64,000 nucleotides of DNA from Anisodus tanguticus. Its lineage: Eukaryota; Streptophyta; Magnoliopsida; Solanales; Solanaceae. The notes below the pieces were generated by a model, which was not told the origin of the DNA, did not search any database, and saw nothing but the letters and a program-made list of their open reading frames with translations. This document shows positions 44,473 to 55,860 of this stretch, one piece after another. The stretch lies in NCBI GenBank assembly GCA_034509755.1, contig CM067561.1, positions 1,988,646 to 2,052,645 of the forward strand, read 5' to 3'. The translations under genes and the position numbers were made by a program. The first letter of the stretch is position 1. Each line of letters starts with the position of its first letter.

Positions 44473-45208
44473 TTTTGCTAAAAATATCATTCAGTTCACC
44501 TTTTTGGCTCACTTATGTCCTGACTAACCGTCAATATTAAATTAAAAAATATTATTTAAATTCTACATGACATTTTATTACTAGTCCAGTTTTTTAAATC
44601 AAACAAATTGAATTTTTATACAATCTGGAACAACTATTTTTTTTAAAAAATGTGGTAAACCCTTTTTAAAAATAAATAAATCAGGTTTGAATTTTTATTA
44701 ACAAATATGTATTTTTTTTAAATCTGGAAAATTAATTTATTTTTAAAAAACAAAAGTGGAAAACCCATTTTCACATTTTTTTGTAAAAAGAATAAGTTTT
44801 TCTAGATTTTTATAAAAATTTATTTTTTCCATATTTTGAAAAAAAAAATCCACTTTTTCCTTTGTTTTAAAGTTTCCTAAAAATAAAGTCATTAAAATCT
44901 GAATTTCTTAGTACACTTTTTTTTTGAAAATAATTCAATTTTCCTGATTTAAAAAAAAACATTTTACAGATATTTTAATTAAAAAATCTAGTTTTCCATT
45001 TTTTTTTAAAAAAAATGAGTTTTAAAAAATCAAATTTTCCTGATTCTAAAAAAAATCCATTTCCAAATATATTTTAAAAAAAATTGAACTAATAATAAAA
45101 TGTCATGTGGAATTTAAATAAATTTTATTTTTAAATTTAGTGTTAACCGTTAGTCAAAGGGCGTAATTGAGCAAAAAGGTAAACTGAAGGATATTTTTAG
45201 TAAAAAAA
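44473..45208. mobile_element. AT-rich foldback element with ~115-bp inverted repeats
   Basis: The left arm (44,473-44,588: CTAAAAATATCATTCAGTTC, then GACTAACCGTCAATATT and AAATTCTACATGACATTTTA) is the imperfect reverse complement of the right arm (45,086-45,208). The ~500-bp core is extremely AT-rich, with many T(n)/A(n) runs. It lies between gag and RT of the minus-strand copia. The outer left sequence GGGCCAAAAGTGCTTCTGAA looks MULE-like but has no right partner, so the class is unsure. Confidence 0.75.
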
Positions 45209-45224
45209 CGTGTTTGTTGTCTTG

Positions 45225-45500
45225 AAAGATTTCCTCTAGAGCTGAAGTCCGTCTTCATAATAGTATGAAATAAATCCTTGGATATGATGCCATATATCCA
45301 TTGTTTGACAATTGCATCTAGCCGCTTCCACGTCGGTTGTCGACGTCGGATGGTCGAGGCGTAGAGGTATCGATGTGATGAAGGATGTTGTATGCACAAG
45401 AATGTATTTGAAATAGTTCAACCCACGATGAGTATTGTTCATCCTCTTGATCAAGAACCAAAATAATAATTTTTTAAATATTTATAAGGTCGGATGAAAA
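45225..45500 (-). pseudogene. Degenerate copia gag fragment
   Basis: Overlapping minus-strand frames show MNNTHRGLNYFKYILVHTTS-like and RLDAIVKQWIYGIISKDLFH segments; the latter is the conserved UBN2 gag block (LDAIVxQWIYGTISxDLLHT). It belongs with the RT remnant at 42,988-44,160, in the same orientation and order. Confidence 0.78.
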
Positions 45501-45800
45501 GAGTTAGGAAAAGAGTTAGGAGAGGAGGAGGGAGGATGATGTGTGACGTCAAGGGTAGAGGGGAACACTCTGGAAGGGGGGGGTTGTGTAGGGTAAGAGT
45601 GAGATTAGTGTTTGACTTCTGATATCATGTAGAATTGTATAATTCTCCCTGTCTGGAGAATTTTCATTAATACAATATATATATATATATAGGTGTTTAC
45701 CATTACAAATTTAATTATATAAAAATATCTAATTTAGATAATTATATTAAAATAACAATTATAAATATATTCTCTATCAAAATAGACTAAAAGTCATTCG
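45501..45800 (-). repeat. Remnant copia 5' LTR and PBS
   Basis: Minus strand: AATTCTCCAGACAGGGAGAA is followed by ATTCTACA and TGATATCAGAAGTC, a decayed form of TGGTATCAGAG (initiator-Met PBS). The LTR appears short and AT-rich, with a TA microsatellite at 45,669-45,691. Confidence 0.6.
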
Positions 45801-45960
45801 CTAGTGCGCTGACTACAGATTCAATTAAAGAAAGAATGTTGATGGTTAGAAAATGTGAAAGACCGCAGAGCCATGAGAATTTCCCCGTGTTGTCTCCATT
45901 ATTTGTGGGAACGTAAATTACAAAAACAAAATTTAAAGGAAATAAAAAACAGGGGGAGAT

Positions 45961-47431
45961 TTAGTAAAGCATTTCAACAGACCTCGTTATCCTACAAAGG
46001 TTCATCAACTCTTGCACAACTTCACCTATTTCTTTCTCTCCATTACTCTTCAAAATCTCACTATACTCTCTTGCTTTTTTTCTCAATCTTTGTTCACTTT
46101 TCTCTGCCACCACTTTCCTTATTACCTTTGCCACTTCATGCCTGTCAATATTTCCATATTTGTCCCTAACAGCCTCTTCTCCTACCCCTGCATCTACTAT
46201 TAACTTAGCATTTAATGGCTGATCAAGATGCATTGGCATGGCTATAATTGGTACTCCAAGTTTAAGTCCTTCCATTACTGAACTCCATCCACAATGACTT
46301 ACAAATCCTCCTATACTTGAATGGCCTAATATTCTCAACTGTGGGGCCCATCCTTCTACTATTTTTCCTCTTTTACCAATTGTTTGGAGAAATTTTTTTG
46401 GTAGAGCTTCTTCAAGGCTGATTTTTTGTCCCCCTGGGAATCTAACAACCCACAAGAAATTGACCTTGCTAAGCTCTAGACCAAGAGCTAGTTCTTCCAT
46501 TTCGTCCTTGGAAAGGAAATATTCACTACCAAATGAGGCAAAAACTGTAGAACATCTTTCTTTCATGTTTAACCAGTCCATGATATCTGAATGATCATTC
46601 TCTGTTTCTGGTGCTCTAACAAGAGGTCCAACTGGAACATACCTGGAAGAACATCTTTGCGAATAAGTGAAATGAAAGCTTGATCAAACAATTCATAAGA
46701 TAACCAATTTGCCACCTCTAAACATACCTCTTATAGGATAAAGTTGAAAGATAATTTATGTATTTTCCTTCTAGTTCTCTGAAGGACTTAATCAAGATAA
46801 TTTCAGATGATCCATCCATGCATGCATTGACTCTTCTCTGTGTATCTGTAAATCCATCACCTACCTCATCATCTTCTTCAGTTGGTTCAAACATATGTCT
46901 GTTCCTGTTATACTCGTGATCTCTAAGGTAAATGGCCGGAAAAGGATACTCAAAAACAGGTTTCTTTCTACCAATATGAAAAAGATAAGAACCTGCTGCT
47001 GCACCAGGGGTAAGAAAAAGAACACAAGGTATATTAAGTGTAGCAGACATAGTTGGAACCCATGGATGAAGAAAATCATACATAATTAAATCTGGTTTTA
47101 AAGTGTTAATGATGTTGGAAAAGCTAGGTTTGGCTATATCCATGGCATTTTTTAGAGTGGACATGAGATGGGGTGGGAGACCATTAGTGGTGTGGTAATG
47201 AGGAGGTAGGTCTGGCAAATTTGGAAGGTGAATTTCCACTATCTTTATTGATATTGAATCCATTTCAGATATTGTTTGTTTGAATGAATTGATATTGACT
47301 GGTGTGGAACATATGTAGATGTAGAAATTTCTCTTGGAAAGTGCTTTGGCTAGCTCTATGAAAGGACATATGTGACCATGTGCTAGCCATGGTAACATTG
47401 CTACTCTAATGCTTCTCTGTCTTGTATCCAT
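45961..47431 (-). CDS. UDP-glycosyltransferase, family 1, UGT94-like (sugar-on-sugar group)
   Basis: Two exons, 47,431-46,728 and 46,642-45,961, with an 85-bp GT-AG intron, join in phase and give 461 residues without a stop or frameshift. The N-terminal fold has the acceptor-site segment WLAHGHICPFIELAKALSKR; His20 is the likely catalytic base, and MYDFLHPW holds the partner Asp. The PSPG box spans residues 333-376, from WAPQLRILGHSSIGGFVSHC to PMHLDQ, ending in Gln as in most UDP-glucose users. It has HCGWSS where most have HCGWNS. The sequence resembles UGT94 enzymes, which add a second sugar to glycosides of flavonoids, terpenoids or carotenoid acids in the cytosol. The exact acceptor cannot be read. 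It is the only clearly intact host gene here. Confidence 0.93.
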
Positions 47432-47587
47432 CGAAAGTTAGAAACTTTTTTTGTAATCACAACAAAGGGGTGGGGGGAAATTAGACCGTGTAAATGGTGG
47501 ACTATAGAGATACGCTTGTATACTTTTGTGTTTTAAGCTTTATCTTGTAGTTGCAGCAAGGAATGGGAATGAGTAATAAAACCAGTA

Positions 47588-47623
47588 ACGTGGCAGCAAA
47601 AGGAAAAACATGAAAACGTGGCA
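47588..47623 (-). promoter_or_regulatory. Two ABRE-like ACGTGGCA motifs upstream of the UGT gene
   Basis: ACGTGGCA occurs at 47,588-47,595 and 47,616-47,623, 28 bp apart and about 157-192 bp upstream of the ATG. It matches the ACGTGGC abscisic-acid response core bound by bZIP factors. Paired ABREs are usually needed for a response. The role here is inferred. Confidence 0.55.
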
Positions 47624-47659
47624 CAGATGAGAACATGAGAGAAGAAAGAGAAGGTTAAT

Positions 47660-48770
47660 GATTCACTTTGTGATATGTTCTAACAAAAGATATTCTATTA
47701 GTATTTGTTTTCTTTATAATTAATAAAATTGAGGTGGAAATTTCAGAATCTTTGTCCGTTGCCAGAAATAGTTTCAGGATCAAGGCTATGATTGGAACGG
47801 CAAAAATCTATGATTCCCATTTATGATGATAGAGTAGAATAAGATTAGTAACTGATTTTTATCAAATATATTTGTATAAAGGTTTCTTTTATATTTTTAG
47901 TGAATTTTAACCACAGATTACTATTTTGTAATTACCTAATAAGTTATGTGATTTGATTGAATAAATATTTTATATATTATTAATTAAATTTTACCCATTA
48001 TAAGTTAAATTCACTAAATTTTACCTACCATGATAATCAAATTAGAAAATAAATTTGTCGCCGAAGAATCAACTAAGCAACTGAACTTGACAAAGATTTT
48101 AATCACCAGAATTTCTTCTTTAATCATGATCAGGTTTCATGGGGTATCCCATTTTTGAAGTAACTAGAAAGGATTTGCCCGTGTAAGCATGGGTTCAAGT
48201 ACTATATGTCGAACATGATTATTTTCTCTAAGTTTTGTTGTCATGAATAAATCATTAAGGAAAATTAAAAAAAATGACAGAAGCCTACAATTGATTCATA
48301 GATAAAATTGTTAATGGAAGAAACACCACTCTACTTTCTTTTGAATATGAACATACCATTTTACTTTATATTGTGAAATGTATTTTTAATCTATTGTTTT
48401 TGGCTCCAGAAATAAATTATGCATTAATAAAATACTCTTATATTTTGATTTATTACCAATAAGTATTCATGTAACCTAGCTTTGTCGGATACAGGTTACA
48501 TCAATTGAGATATGTTTATATGATAGATGAAAATTGAAAGAGATATCATATAGAATAAAAACCTAAAGTTCATTAGTCAAAATCCTCCAGCTTTTTTAAA
48601 ATTATTTGAAAATGATACTTTGTAAATTACTGCTAAACATCTTAATATTATGCTAAAATAACAAAATTATGCCAATGTCTACATGAATATATTGGGTGAA
48701 TAAATTGTTCTCTTACATGATATAATAGAAAAATTGATTTCCGAATTCAGAAATTACATCATTCTACTAG
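47660..48770. other. AT-rich intergenic region
   Basis: About 1.1 kb between the UGT promoter and the caulimovirid fragment. No gene, RNA or clear element end was recognised. Confidence 0.6.
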
Positions 48771-48779
48771 TTCTTATAC

Positions 48780-50025
48780 ACAGGATACTACTTTCGCCAC
48801 TCCTAGTGTGCAGCCTCCCCCTGAAATCAAAGATTTCAAGATTAGAGCATTTTCTGAAATTGAGAAACTGCTGGATGATAAGTTCAAAGGATTAAAAATT
48901 AATCCTTTAACGGGTGAGGATAATGGGGATTATGAGTTTGACCTTTCTAATAATTCTTATAAGAAGAGTGTCAGATGAGATTAATAATCTAGAAAAATAT
49001 GCTAGGAAACCTGTGCAGATGATGTATTATTATCCAAGACCTACTCCGCAGGATGTTCTATTTGAAGAACAAGAAATTGTTGATAACAACAGTTATAGTG
49101 GAAAAAATATCTATGAATGGAACATAGATGGTTATACCGAAAGACAGATTTATATGGTGGTACATAGAATGCTTATGTACAATATGATCTGCAAATCCAA
49201 TAAAAATTCAGATAAAACCACTGCAGAGATGATTGTTGCAGGGTTTACTGGCCAATTAAAGGGTTGGTGGGATAATTATTTAACACAGGAGCAACGTAAT
49301 AGGATTCTAACTGCTGTTAAAATTAGGCCTGATGGATCGACAGCAGTACCAGAGCAGAATGTTGTTTACTCTTTAGCCATTAATATTATTGAGCATTTCA
49401 CTGGTCGATGGTCGGATGACATTGAAAACATCAGGACTATGCTCCAAAACTTGAGATGCAAAAGGCTTACCTCATTTAGGTGGTACAAGGACGTATTCCT
49501 TTGTAGGGTTATGGAGTTATCCGAGTGTAATCACACTCATTGGAAGTCTAAGTTCATAGATGGATTACCAAGCCTTTTCGCAGAAAGAGTTAGAAAAGCT
49601 CTAAGAAGAGGAGGAGTTAGTATTAATTATGATGACTATACTCAAGGAAACTTAATAGAAACATGTATTCAAGAGGGTTTGTCCTTATGCAATGAAATCA
49701 AGCTAAATCAGCAAATCAAAAAACAAAGTCTTAATGAAAGACAACAATTAGGTAAATTTTGTGGACAGTTTGGAATGGAATTACCAAGGAGCCTCATAGG
49801 CGAAAGAAGAAAAATGAAAAGAATTTCCAAGAATGGAAAGAGAAACGCCTGGAAAAGAAGGCAAGGAGAAAACGGGAATTTAAGTCCCGCAAGAATTTCA
49901 TAAAATCTAAGAATCCTAAAGCCTGTTGGAAATGTGGAAGAACATGGCACTATTATAAGGAGTGCAAGGTTAAGGAAAAGATTAAAGCCCTTAACGTAGA
50001 TGAATAATTGAAGGATACTTATCCA
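48780..50025 (+). pseudogene. Endogenous caulimovirid coat-protein region with zinc knuckle
   Basis: The coding remnant of a plant pararetrovirus coat protein starts before 48,914, with a frame change near 48,970. Landmarks are YEWNIDGYTERQIYMV, IVAGFTGQLKGWWDNYL, LRCKRLTSFRWYKD and WKSKFIDGLPSLFAERVRKA. A CCHC knuckle (CWKCGRTWHYYKEC, about 49,923-49,964) lies in the next frame, so a second frame change is needed near 49,800. In Caulimoviridae this protein forms the capsid and the knuckle binds nucleic acid. The family is clear by motif. The genus (solendovirus- or petuvirus-like) is only a guess. The knuckle has Trp where Gly is usual. Confidence 0.8.
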
Positions 50026-51110
50026 AATTATTATTGATTTCGGAACTAGAAGATTCAGGTTTTGAATCAGATATAACGAAAAATTATTCTTCAGATAAGG
50101 ATATTAGAGTTCTAGATAATGAGAATTATATTTCTTATGATACAGATGAGGAATGCATGCCATGTCAATTAGGACAACCTTGTTCTAACAATAATAACAA
50201 GGACGAAGATGAGTTTTATAATATATTTTCTCAGTTTAAGGACATGAATGTTAATGTTTTGGATGGTAATAACCTCATGGAATTATTAAGGATTCAAATA
50301 TGAGATCTAAGATTATTAATCAAATCCAGGATGTTCCTGAAACTTCAAATGAAAGACAAGTCCTGAATAAGTCAGGTGCATATACCATATCCGAGCTCAA
50401 AAGACTCATTGGGCAAAAGAAATGTATAATAAGTACTCCAAGAGATTTGGAAAAAAGAGATTGATAATCTCAAAAAAGAAATTTTAGATCTCAAACAGTT
50501 TACTATACTAGATAATATAATTTCTAGTATTGAGGAGAAAGGAAAGCATAAAACAGATGCCCATACATTGAAAGAAATAACCCCTACATTGAAAGAAATA
50601 ACCGCTACAGGTACAGGTAAGGAAAAGTCATACAAACTCTTGAACTTATAACTTCTCAAAAGCTTTTTTTTTTTATAAAAATCACTCTTTTAATTGATTA
50701 TAATTTTAAAAAAGAGTTTACTAGTCTAGTAGACAGTGGAGCAGACGTAAACTATATACAGGAAGGATTGATTTCTTCTAAGTATTTTCATAAAACTACT
50801 CATAGTGTAAGATATGCTAATGGACAGAGATTACAAATTACTTTTAAACTACCAAAAGCATATATTTGCAAAGAAAAGGTCTGCATATCAGATAGTTTTG
50901 TACTAGTAAACGATACTAGTAGCCAAATCATTTTGGGAATACCTTTTATACAAAAAATATTTTCCCATTGTAAGAATTGATAAAGAAGGTATTATAAGAA
51001 CCTTTGAAGGAAAATAAATTAAGTTACAATTTATAGCTGAACCTTTTTCACGAATTTTAAATGAAATCAAAGATAGGTTGATGAATAAACATCAACAGAT
51101 CAATTTTCTT
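50026..51110 (+). pseudogene. Endogenous caulimovirid linker and aspartic protease
   Basis: An acidic linker (about 50,034-50,303, with DEECMPCQLGQPC) leads into the protease at about 50,640-50,980. The active site reads VDSGADVNYI, and the flap-to-C-terminal part holds RYANGQRLQITFKLPKAYIC and QIILGIPFI. In pararetroviruses the protease processes the polyprotein. The sequence ends near 51,110 just where the reverse transcriptase would start, so RT and RNase H are absent. There are stops at 50,301 and in the linker. Confidence 0.75.
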
Positions 51111-51324
51111 AAACCATTGACAAAACCAATTTGATACATTTTGTTTATAAACATTGGCACAAATATTTATAACCACTGAATCCAAGTTTCTCAGTTGTGC
51201 CAAGGAAGTTAATTATAATATAAATATTCAAATGTCGCAAAGTTGACCTTTCATATACCGTGTAATTTTTCAGCAAAAGGGGTTTGGATGAAATCCCTAC
51301 TCACCACCTAGCTCTTCCCCTGCT
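51111..51324. other. Unassigned junction sequence
   Basis: It lies between the protease remnant and the L1 fragment. No motif or repeat was recognised. Confidence 0.5.
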
Positions 51325-52043
51325 TATGATAGGTTAATTGAAATTTTTTACTTTATGCTCTTAAGAAATTTGGATTCTCTGATAAATGGAATGATATGAT
51401 TAGAAGATTAATCTCTAATGTCTGGTATTCTATTATTATTAATGGTGTGAGAAAGGAATTTTTTTCACTCTATAGGGGCCTTAAGCAAGGTGTCCCTCAT
51501 TCCCCTTTTTATTTTATTATTGGGATAGAAGTCTTAACTGTAATGCTTAACTAACTGCACATATTCATCCATATAGGGGATTCAGTTTGTCCTATAATGG
51601 TTCATACATTACTCACTTTGCATATGGAAATGATATTATTATTTTTGCTTCCCTAGAATTGTTGATGCATCAACTCCAAAATTATCAAAAGTGTTTTGGA
51701 CAGAGGATTACTCTACAAGAGTTGCTTCCAGGTAGAATCCAGAGCTGCTAACAACATCATTCAGAGAATTAAAGAGGCAACTAGTTATAAATATTCTAAC
51801 TTTCCTAGTGAAAAGGAATACAGGTGACAAGGTAAACTTTTTTCTGTTGGGAGCAGAGCTACGTTAATCATTTATTCTTATAATCTAACCAAAATATCTT
51901 TTGTCTGCTCTAGAACCTCCTAAGACTGTTTAATTACAGCTTGAAAGTTATGAAACTAATTTCTTTTGGGGTTCTATTGAAGGTAAAAATAAATATCATT
52001 GGAGTTTTTGGGACAACATCTGTTTCCCAAAAGAGGAAGGTGG
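51325..52043 (+). mobile_element. L1-type LINE, first part: reverse transcriptase, degenerate
   Basis: RT motifs in plus orientation: YALKKFGFSDKWNDMIRRLI, then SLYRGLKQGVPHSPFLF and, near 51,625, HFAYGNDIIIFAS, where the catalytic ADD is replaced by GND. It ends WSFWDNICFPKEEGG, interrupted by a copia fragment, and resumes at 54,224. The element is 5'-truncated within the RT. Confidence 0.82.
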
Positions 52044-54237
52044 GAGAACACAGTGATGCAAACTGGACATCAGATTTGAAGAACACCAATGACACAAGTA
52101 ATGTGTATGGTGGGTCTTGGAAAATCCTCTAAGAAAACTTGCATCGGCGATTCATGATGGAATCTGAGTTTATCGCTTTAAACAAAGCATGAAAGAAGTT
52201 GAGTAACTTCATGAATCCTTAGAGGACGTCCCTTATTGAGATAAACCCATGCCTTCAGCAGTTATACACTGTGGCTAGCCGGTCGGCTTCAGAAAAGGCA
52301 CGGATGACGGCGTCTGGACATATCTGTCGGATCTGTCGGAGACATAAGACTGTATGACAGTTGATCACCACGGGTGTCACTTCCTTGATTACTCAAAGGA
52401 TATAGCGGACCCTTTAACTAAGGGACTACCCGAAGATCAAGAGTTCTGCCTGTCTAGGGGAATGAGCTTAAAACCCAAACAATACGAACCTTTACAATGG
52501 TAACCCAACCATACTGACTGGAGATCCTAAGATTTTGGTTCAATGGGAAAACTAAGCTGTAAAAGGTTCAGTTGAGCGCTTCAGTGGAAGCAAGAGCACT
52601 TCGGATTATGATTTCTATAAAGAAACGTAAATCCAAATCCGTTCCCGCGATAGACATTAAAGTGCTACCTGCATGGTGGGTAAAGGTTAAGCTTTCAAAC
52701 CTTTAACGATCCTCAAATGGTTGAGGTTAAGGTCAGGGAATCTTTTAATGATTTCTAACACTTGTGAAGTGGGGTATAGCAGGATACCTTGTAGGAGATC
52801 ACCTATTTAAGTGCGAGGACATGCCGCCTCAAGTGATCATACTTAAGAATCCAAGTGTGTCCACGACCACAACAGACATAACAATAAGAAGAAAAGAAAA
52901 AGGGGAGGTATTGTGTTGGTACCATTGTCTTGGCTTACATTAAACACTGACGGTTCAAGACATCACGTTCACCGCGCAGTAAGTAAGTCCGATGGTATTC
53001 AACTAGGGAAGGTTCAAAGCGGAAGCTACCTCTCCTGATGTAATATCTTTTTGCTATAAGATAGCTGAAAGTAGACACCTTGTGTGTGCGCCAAAATCTC
53101 TTTCAAGAAGGGATTGTTGGAAATGTACTAATGTGGAATTAAGTTTATCCCATTATTAATGACTCAAACAATTGGGGCCCCACACATCGGAAATGTTATT
53201 TCCACACGTGCAATCTTAGTGCCAAGTATAATAAATTTTGTTAATGAAAGAGATATTGGTACGTAAGTGAAATGTTTGAGACATAGAATGATGGACGGTT
53301 ATTGCCTAAATAAAAAGTGTTCCACGTTGGTAAAAGAAGGAAATATTGTGCGAAGTGTAAGATGGTACGGGTCGGAAAAGGGCCGCGGAGTCGAGAAGGG
53401 CCGCGACGCCCCCTTGCAGCGCCGCGGCGCTTGATTGGCAGTGAGCATCGTGAGTTTTTGGCTGAATTAGCGCTGCGGCGCTAATGTGTCAGAGTCGCGG
53501 CGCTTCATTGGCAGTGACTGATGGACGGAATCCCAAAGGTTTGGCTGTTGAGGTGGTTAAAATGACATTGAATCCATCCAATAATGGCCATTACTTAGAC
53601 CATTATGTTGTTGCATTACTTGGGGGTTAAATGCCATCCATTACATGTCAATTGAATGCCATTATGAGGCATTTGAAAGGCCATCTTGCACACCTATAAA
53701 TTGAGGCCTTTGGCTCAATTCTATAGAGGAAACAAGTGAACATACTTACAATTTAACAACACCACAAAGAGATCAGTTTTTCTGATAAGCAATCCTTCTA
53801 TTAGCAATCTTCATTATTCGTGTTCTTCGCTGGGATCATTTGTGTAGGATTTGCACACTTGATAGTTTGTTGTTTCATCTTGGGAGACTATTGTCCACAC
53901 TTTCGTAAAACCTATATACGGGGGCAATCTTGTCTTAAAGACAGAGAGCCATCTCTCGACTCAGCCGGTGGTGTTGTGATTATCTAACTAAGTGTTTCAG
54001 GTGTGAACTAGAATCTCAAAGGACTCTAACCGTTCGGATTCTTAGCGGATCTACAAGCCACAAGTGTAGCAGTTCATGTTCTTGTATTTCTGAATCCCAG
54101 ATCCAGATTTGGAGTTCCAATTCAAGATCAAGAGATTAACTTGTTGTTGTAATCTTTGTTGTTTATCCTTTCGATCACTGTAATAATTATTTACTATTCC
54201 CGTACGTGCTTTACATATCCAACAAAGAGGAAGGTGG
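52030..54237 (+). mobile_element. 5'-truncated copia 3' end flanked by a 14-bp direct repeat
   Basis: It contains part of a copia RNase H (HSDANWTSDLKN, FMMESEFIALNKA, then a DPLTKG-like region near 52,405), about 600 bp of 3' untranslated region, a polypurine tract (AAGAAGGGAT, 53,106-53,114) and a full LTR (53,115-54,224). The L1 sequence AAAGAGGAAGGTGG occurs on both sides (52,030-52,043 and 54,224-54,237). That is much longer than the 5-bp duplication of copia integrase. Confidence 0.85.
53115..54224 (+). repeat. Complete copia LTR, 1.1 kb
   Basis: It begins TGTTGGAAATG and ends CATATCCAACA, with matching 6-bp inverted ends. It holds a TATA box (CTATAAAT near 53,695) and a GC-rich segment at 53,385-53,515 with repeated GCCGCGGCGCTT-type motifs. 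No partner LTR is present in the window. Confidence 0.9.
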
Positions 54238-55215
54238 TCTAAGCTTTAGAAGTATTTTTGATGTTAGTAAAAAATTAACTATGAAAAGATGGTGGAGTTT
54301 TAGAACTTGTAAATCTTTGTAAAGTACTTATATTTTAGCTAATTATTATTCTACCCATCTGTTGCTTTTACTATTCAGCACTCATTCCCTTTGCTTGACA
54401 ACAGTTGGTCAAAATTAGAGATCAAGTGTAAGAACTTTTACTTTGGAAGATCAATAAGGGCAATAGTAATTTATGGTGGGATAATTGGTGTGAAATAGGT
54501 GTTGTAGCTCATATTATTCATAAAAATGATTTTAATTATGCCTAAACTGTCAGTGATGTTATTAATAATGAAAATTGGAATGTAGATCATTTACAATTTT
54601 CAGAATATCTTGTTGAACACATATTAGGATCTTATTGATACTCATATTTGGATGCCTAACACGAATGGTATTTTTTCTACTGCTTTTGCCTGGAGACATT
54701 AGACAGAAAAAAATGGATTTTTTTTAAAGAAGATCTGGCATAAACATTTACCTGTTAAAATGTCTTTCTTAATGTGGAGATTTTGAAAATAAACTTGGTT
54801 TTTAATGATACTATTGCTGCTAGATTTGGGATTGACAGTGATGGCAAGTGTTTCTATTGTCCTATTGATGAAAGATATACTATGCACCACACTTTCATTG
54901 GTGGTAAAATTGCTGAATAAATATGATTTTTTTTTTTTGAAAATTCTTTGGAATTTCTTGGGATGATATACTTATCAGGTGTATGATTCAGAAGTGGTGG
55001 AATAATATGAAGCAAAAAAACCCCTAAATCAGACTATTTTAAGCGAGATTATCAGTCATATATAGAGGTAACAAATACTATAAAAAGAGGATTGGATCAC
55101 CCGTGGAGAAGAACCAAAACAGAATGGTTCCGCCACAATATAAGATTCAGTCTCATCTGAAATGGATTGTCTTCAAAGCAAAGAGTAATACTGAGTAGAG
55201 TTTCACGTGGGAAGT
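54224..55215 (+). mobile_element. L1-type LINE, second part: RT C-terminal and zf-RVT region
   Basis: It resumes directly after the copia insertion as GGLSFRSIFDVSKKLTMKRW. It continues with a decayed zinc-binding RVT region near 54,690-54,920 (HKHLPVKMSFLMWRF and similar). Many stops and frame changes are present. Confidence 0.75.
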
Positions 55216-55860
55216 TATTTATCAACAGATTATGGGCCTTATTCCCAAGATTGAATGTAGTGTGGTTAAATGGTTGAAGTCCCATGAAAATTGGGTGAGG
55301 ATTAACATTGGTAGAAGCAGGGATGCAAATGTAAAAGCTGGAATTGGAGGAATTTGTAGAGATCAAAGAGGAATACTTATCATGGCCTTTGCTCCAAGTA
55401 ATATGGCCGAAGCCAAGGCTGGTTTAAATGTCCTTGAATGGTGTTCTAAAAATGGACATAGCAATGTAATTTTGGAATGTGATTCAAAGATTGTGGTTGA
55501 GATGATCAAAGACAACAACAATATCCCTTGGCAAATGAAGAACATCATTACACATATTCAAAATATATCAAATACTGTTACTTGCAAGGTTCGACATTGC
55601 TATAGGAAAGCTAACCAAGTCGCAGATACCTTAGTAAAATGGAGTATCAGAAACGAGGATTTAAATATTTTTGCACATGCTCATCTTCCATCGAGGGCCG
55701 TCGGACCTTACAGACTTGATCTCATACAAATGGAGTCCTTTCGGCTTAAACAGAGAAAGATTGGGTTGAGCTTATGCTCCCCTCAGCTTTGTAATTTTTG
55801 ATTTATTGATATACAGATCACGCCATGTATATCTATATCCTTACTAACAATATGCTAATG
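55216..55860 (+). pseudogene. L1-type LINE RNase H domain
   Basis: An open frame from about 55,232 to 55,801 encodes an RNase H1-type domain (RVT_3): AGIGGICRDQRGILIMAF, NMAEAKAGLNVLEWC, ILECDSKIVVEMI and HCYRKANQVADTLVKWS. The catalytic Glu (MAEA) and Asp (ECDS) are present. The first Asp (usually DGS) is replaced: NIGRSRD. It is the C-terminal domain of plant L1 ORF2. 150-200 residues without a stop make it the best-kept part of this LINE. Confidence 0.88.

Noticed and set aside
45154..45454. Two overlapping frames as a separate host gene
   Set aside because: The RLDAIVKQWIYG segment is a copia gag block and belongs with the copia remnant at 42,988-44,160.
46861..47089. Additional open frames within UGT exon 1 on both strands
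   Set aside because: They overlap an intact 461-residue glycosyltransferase in another frame and have no motif support.
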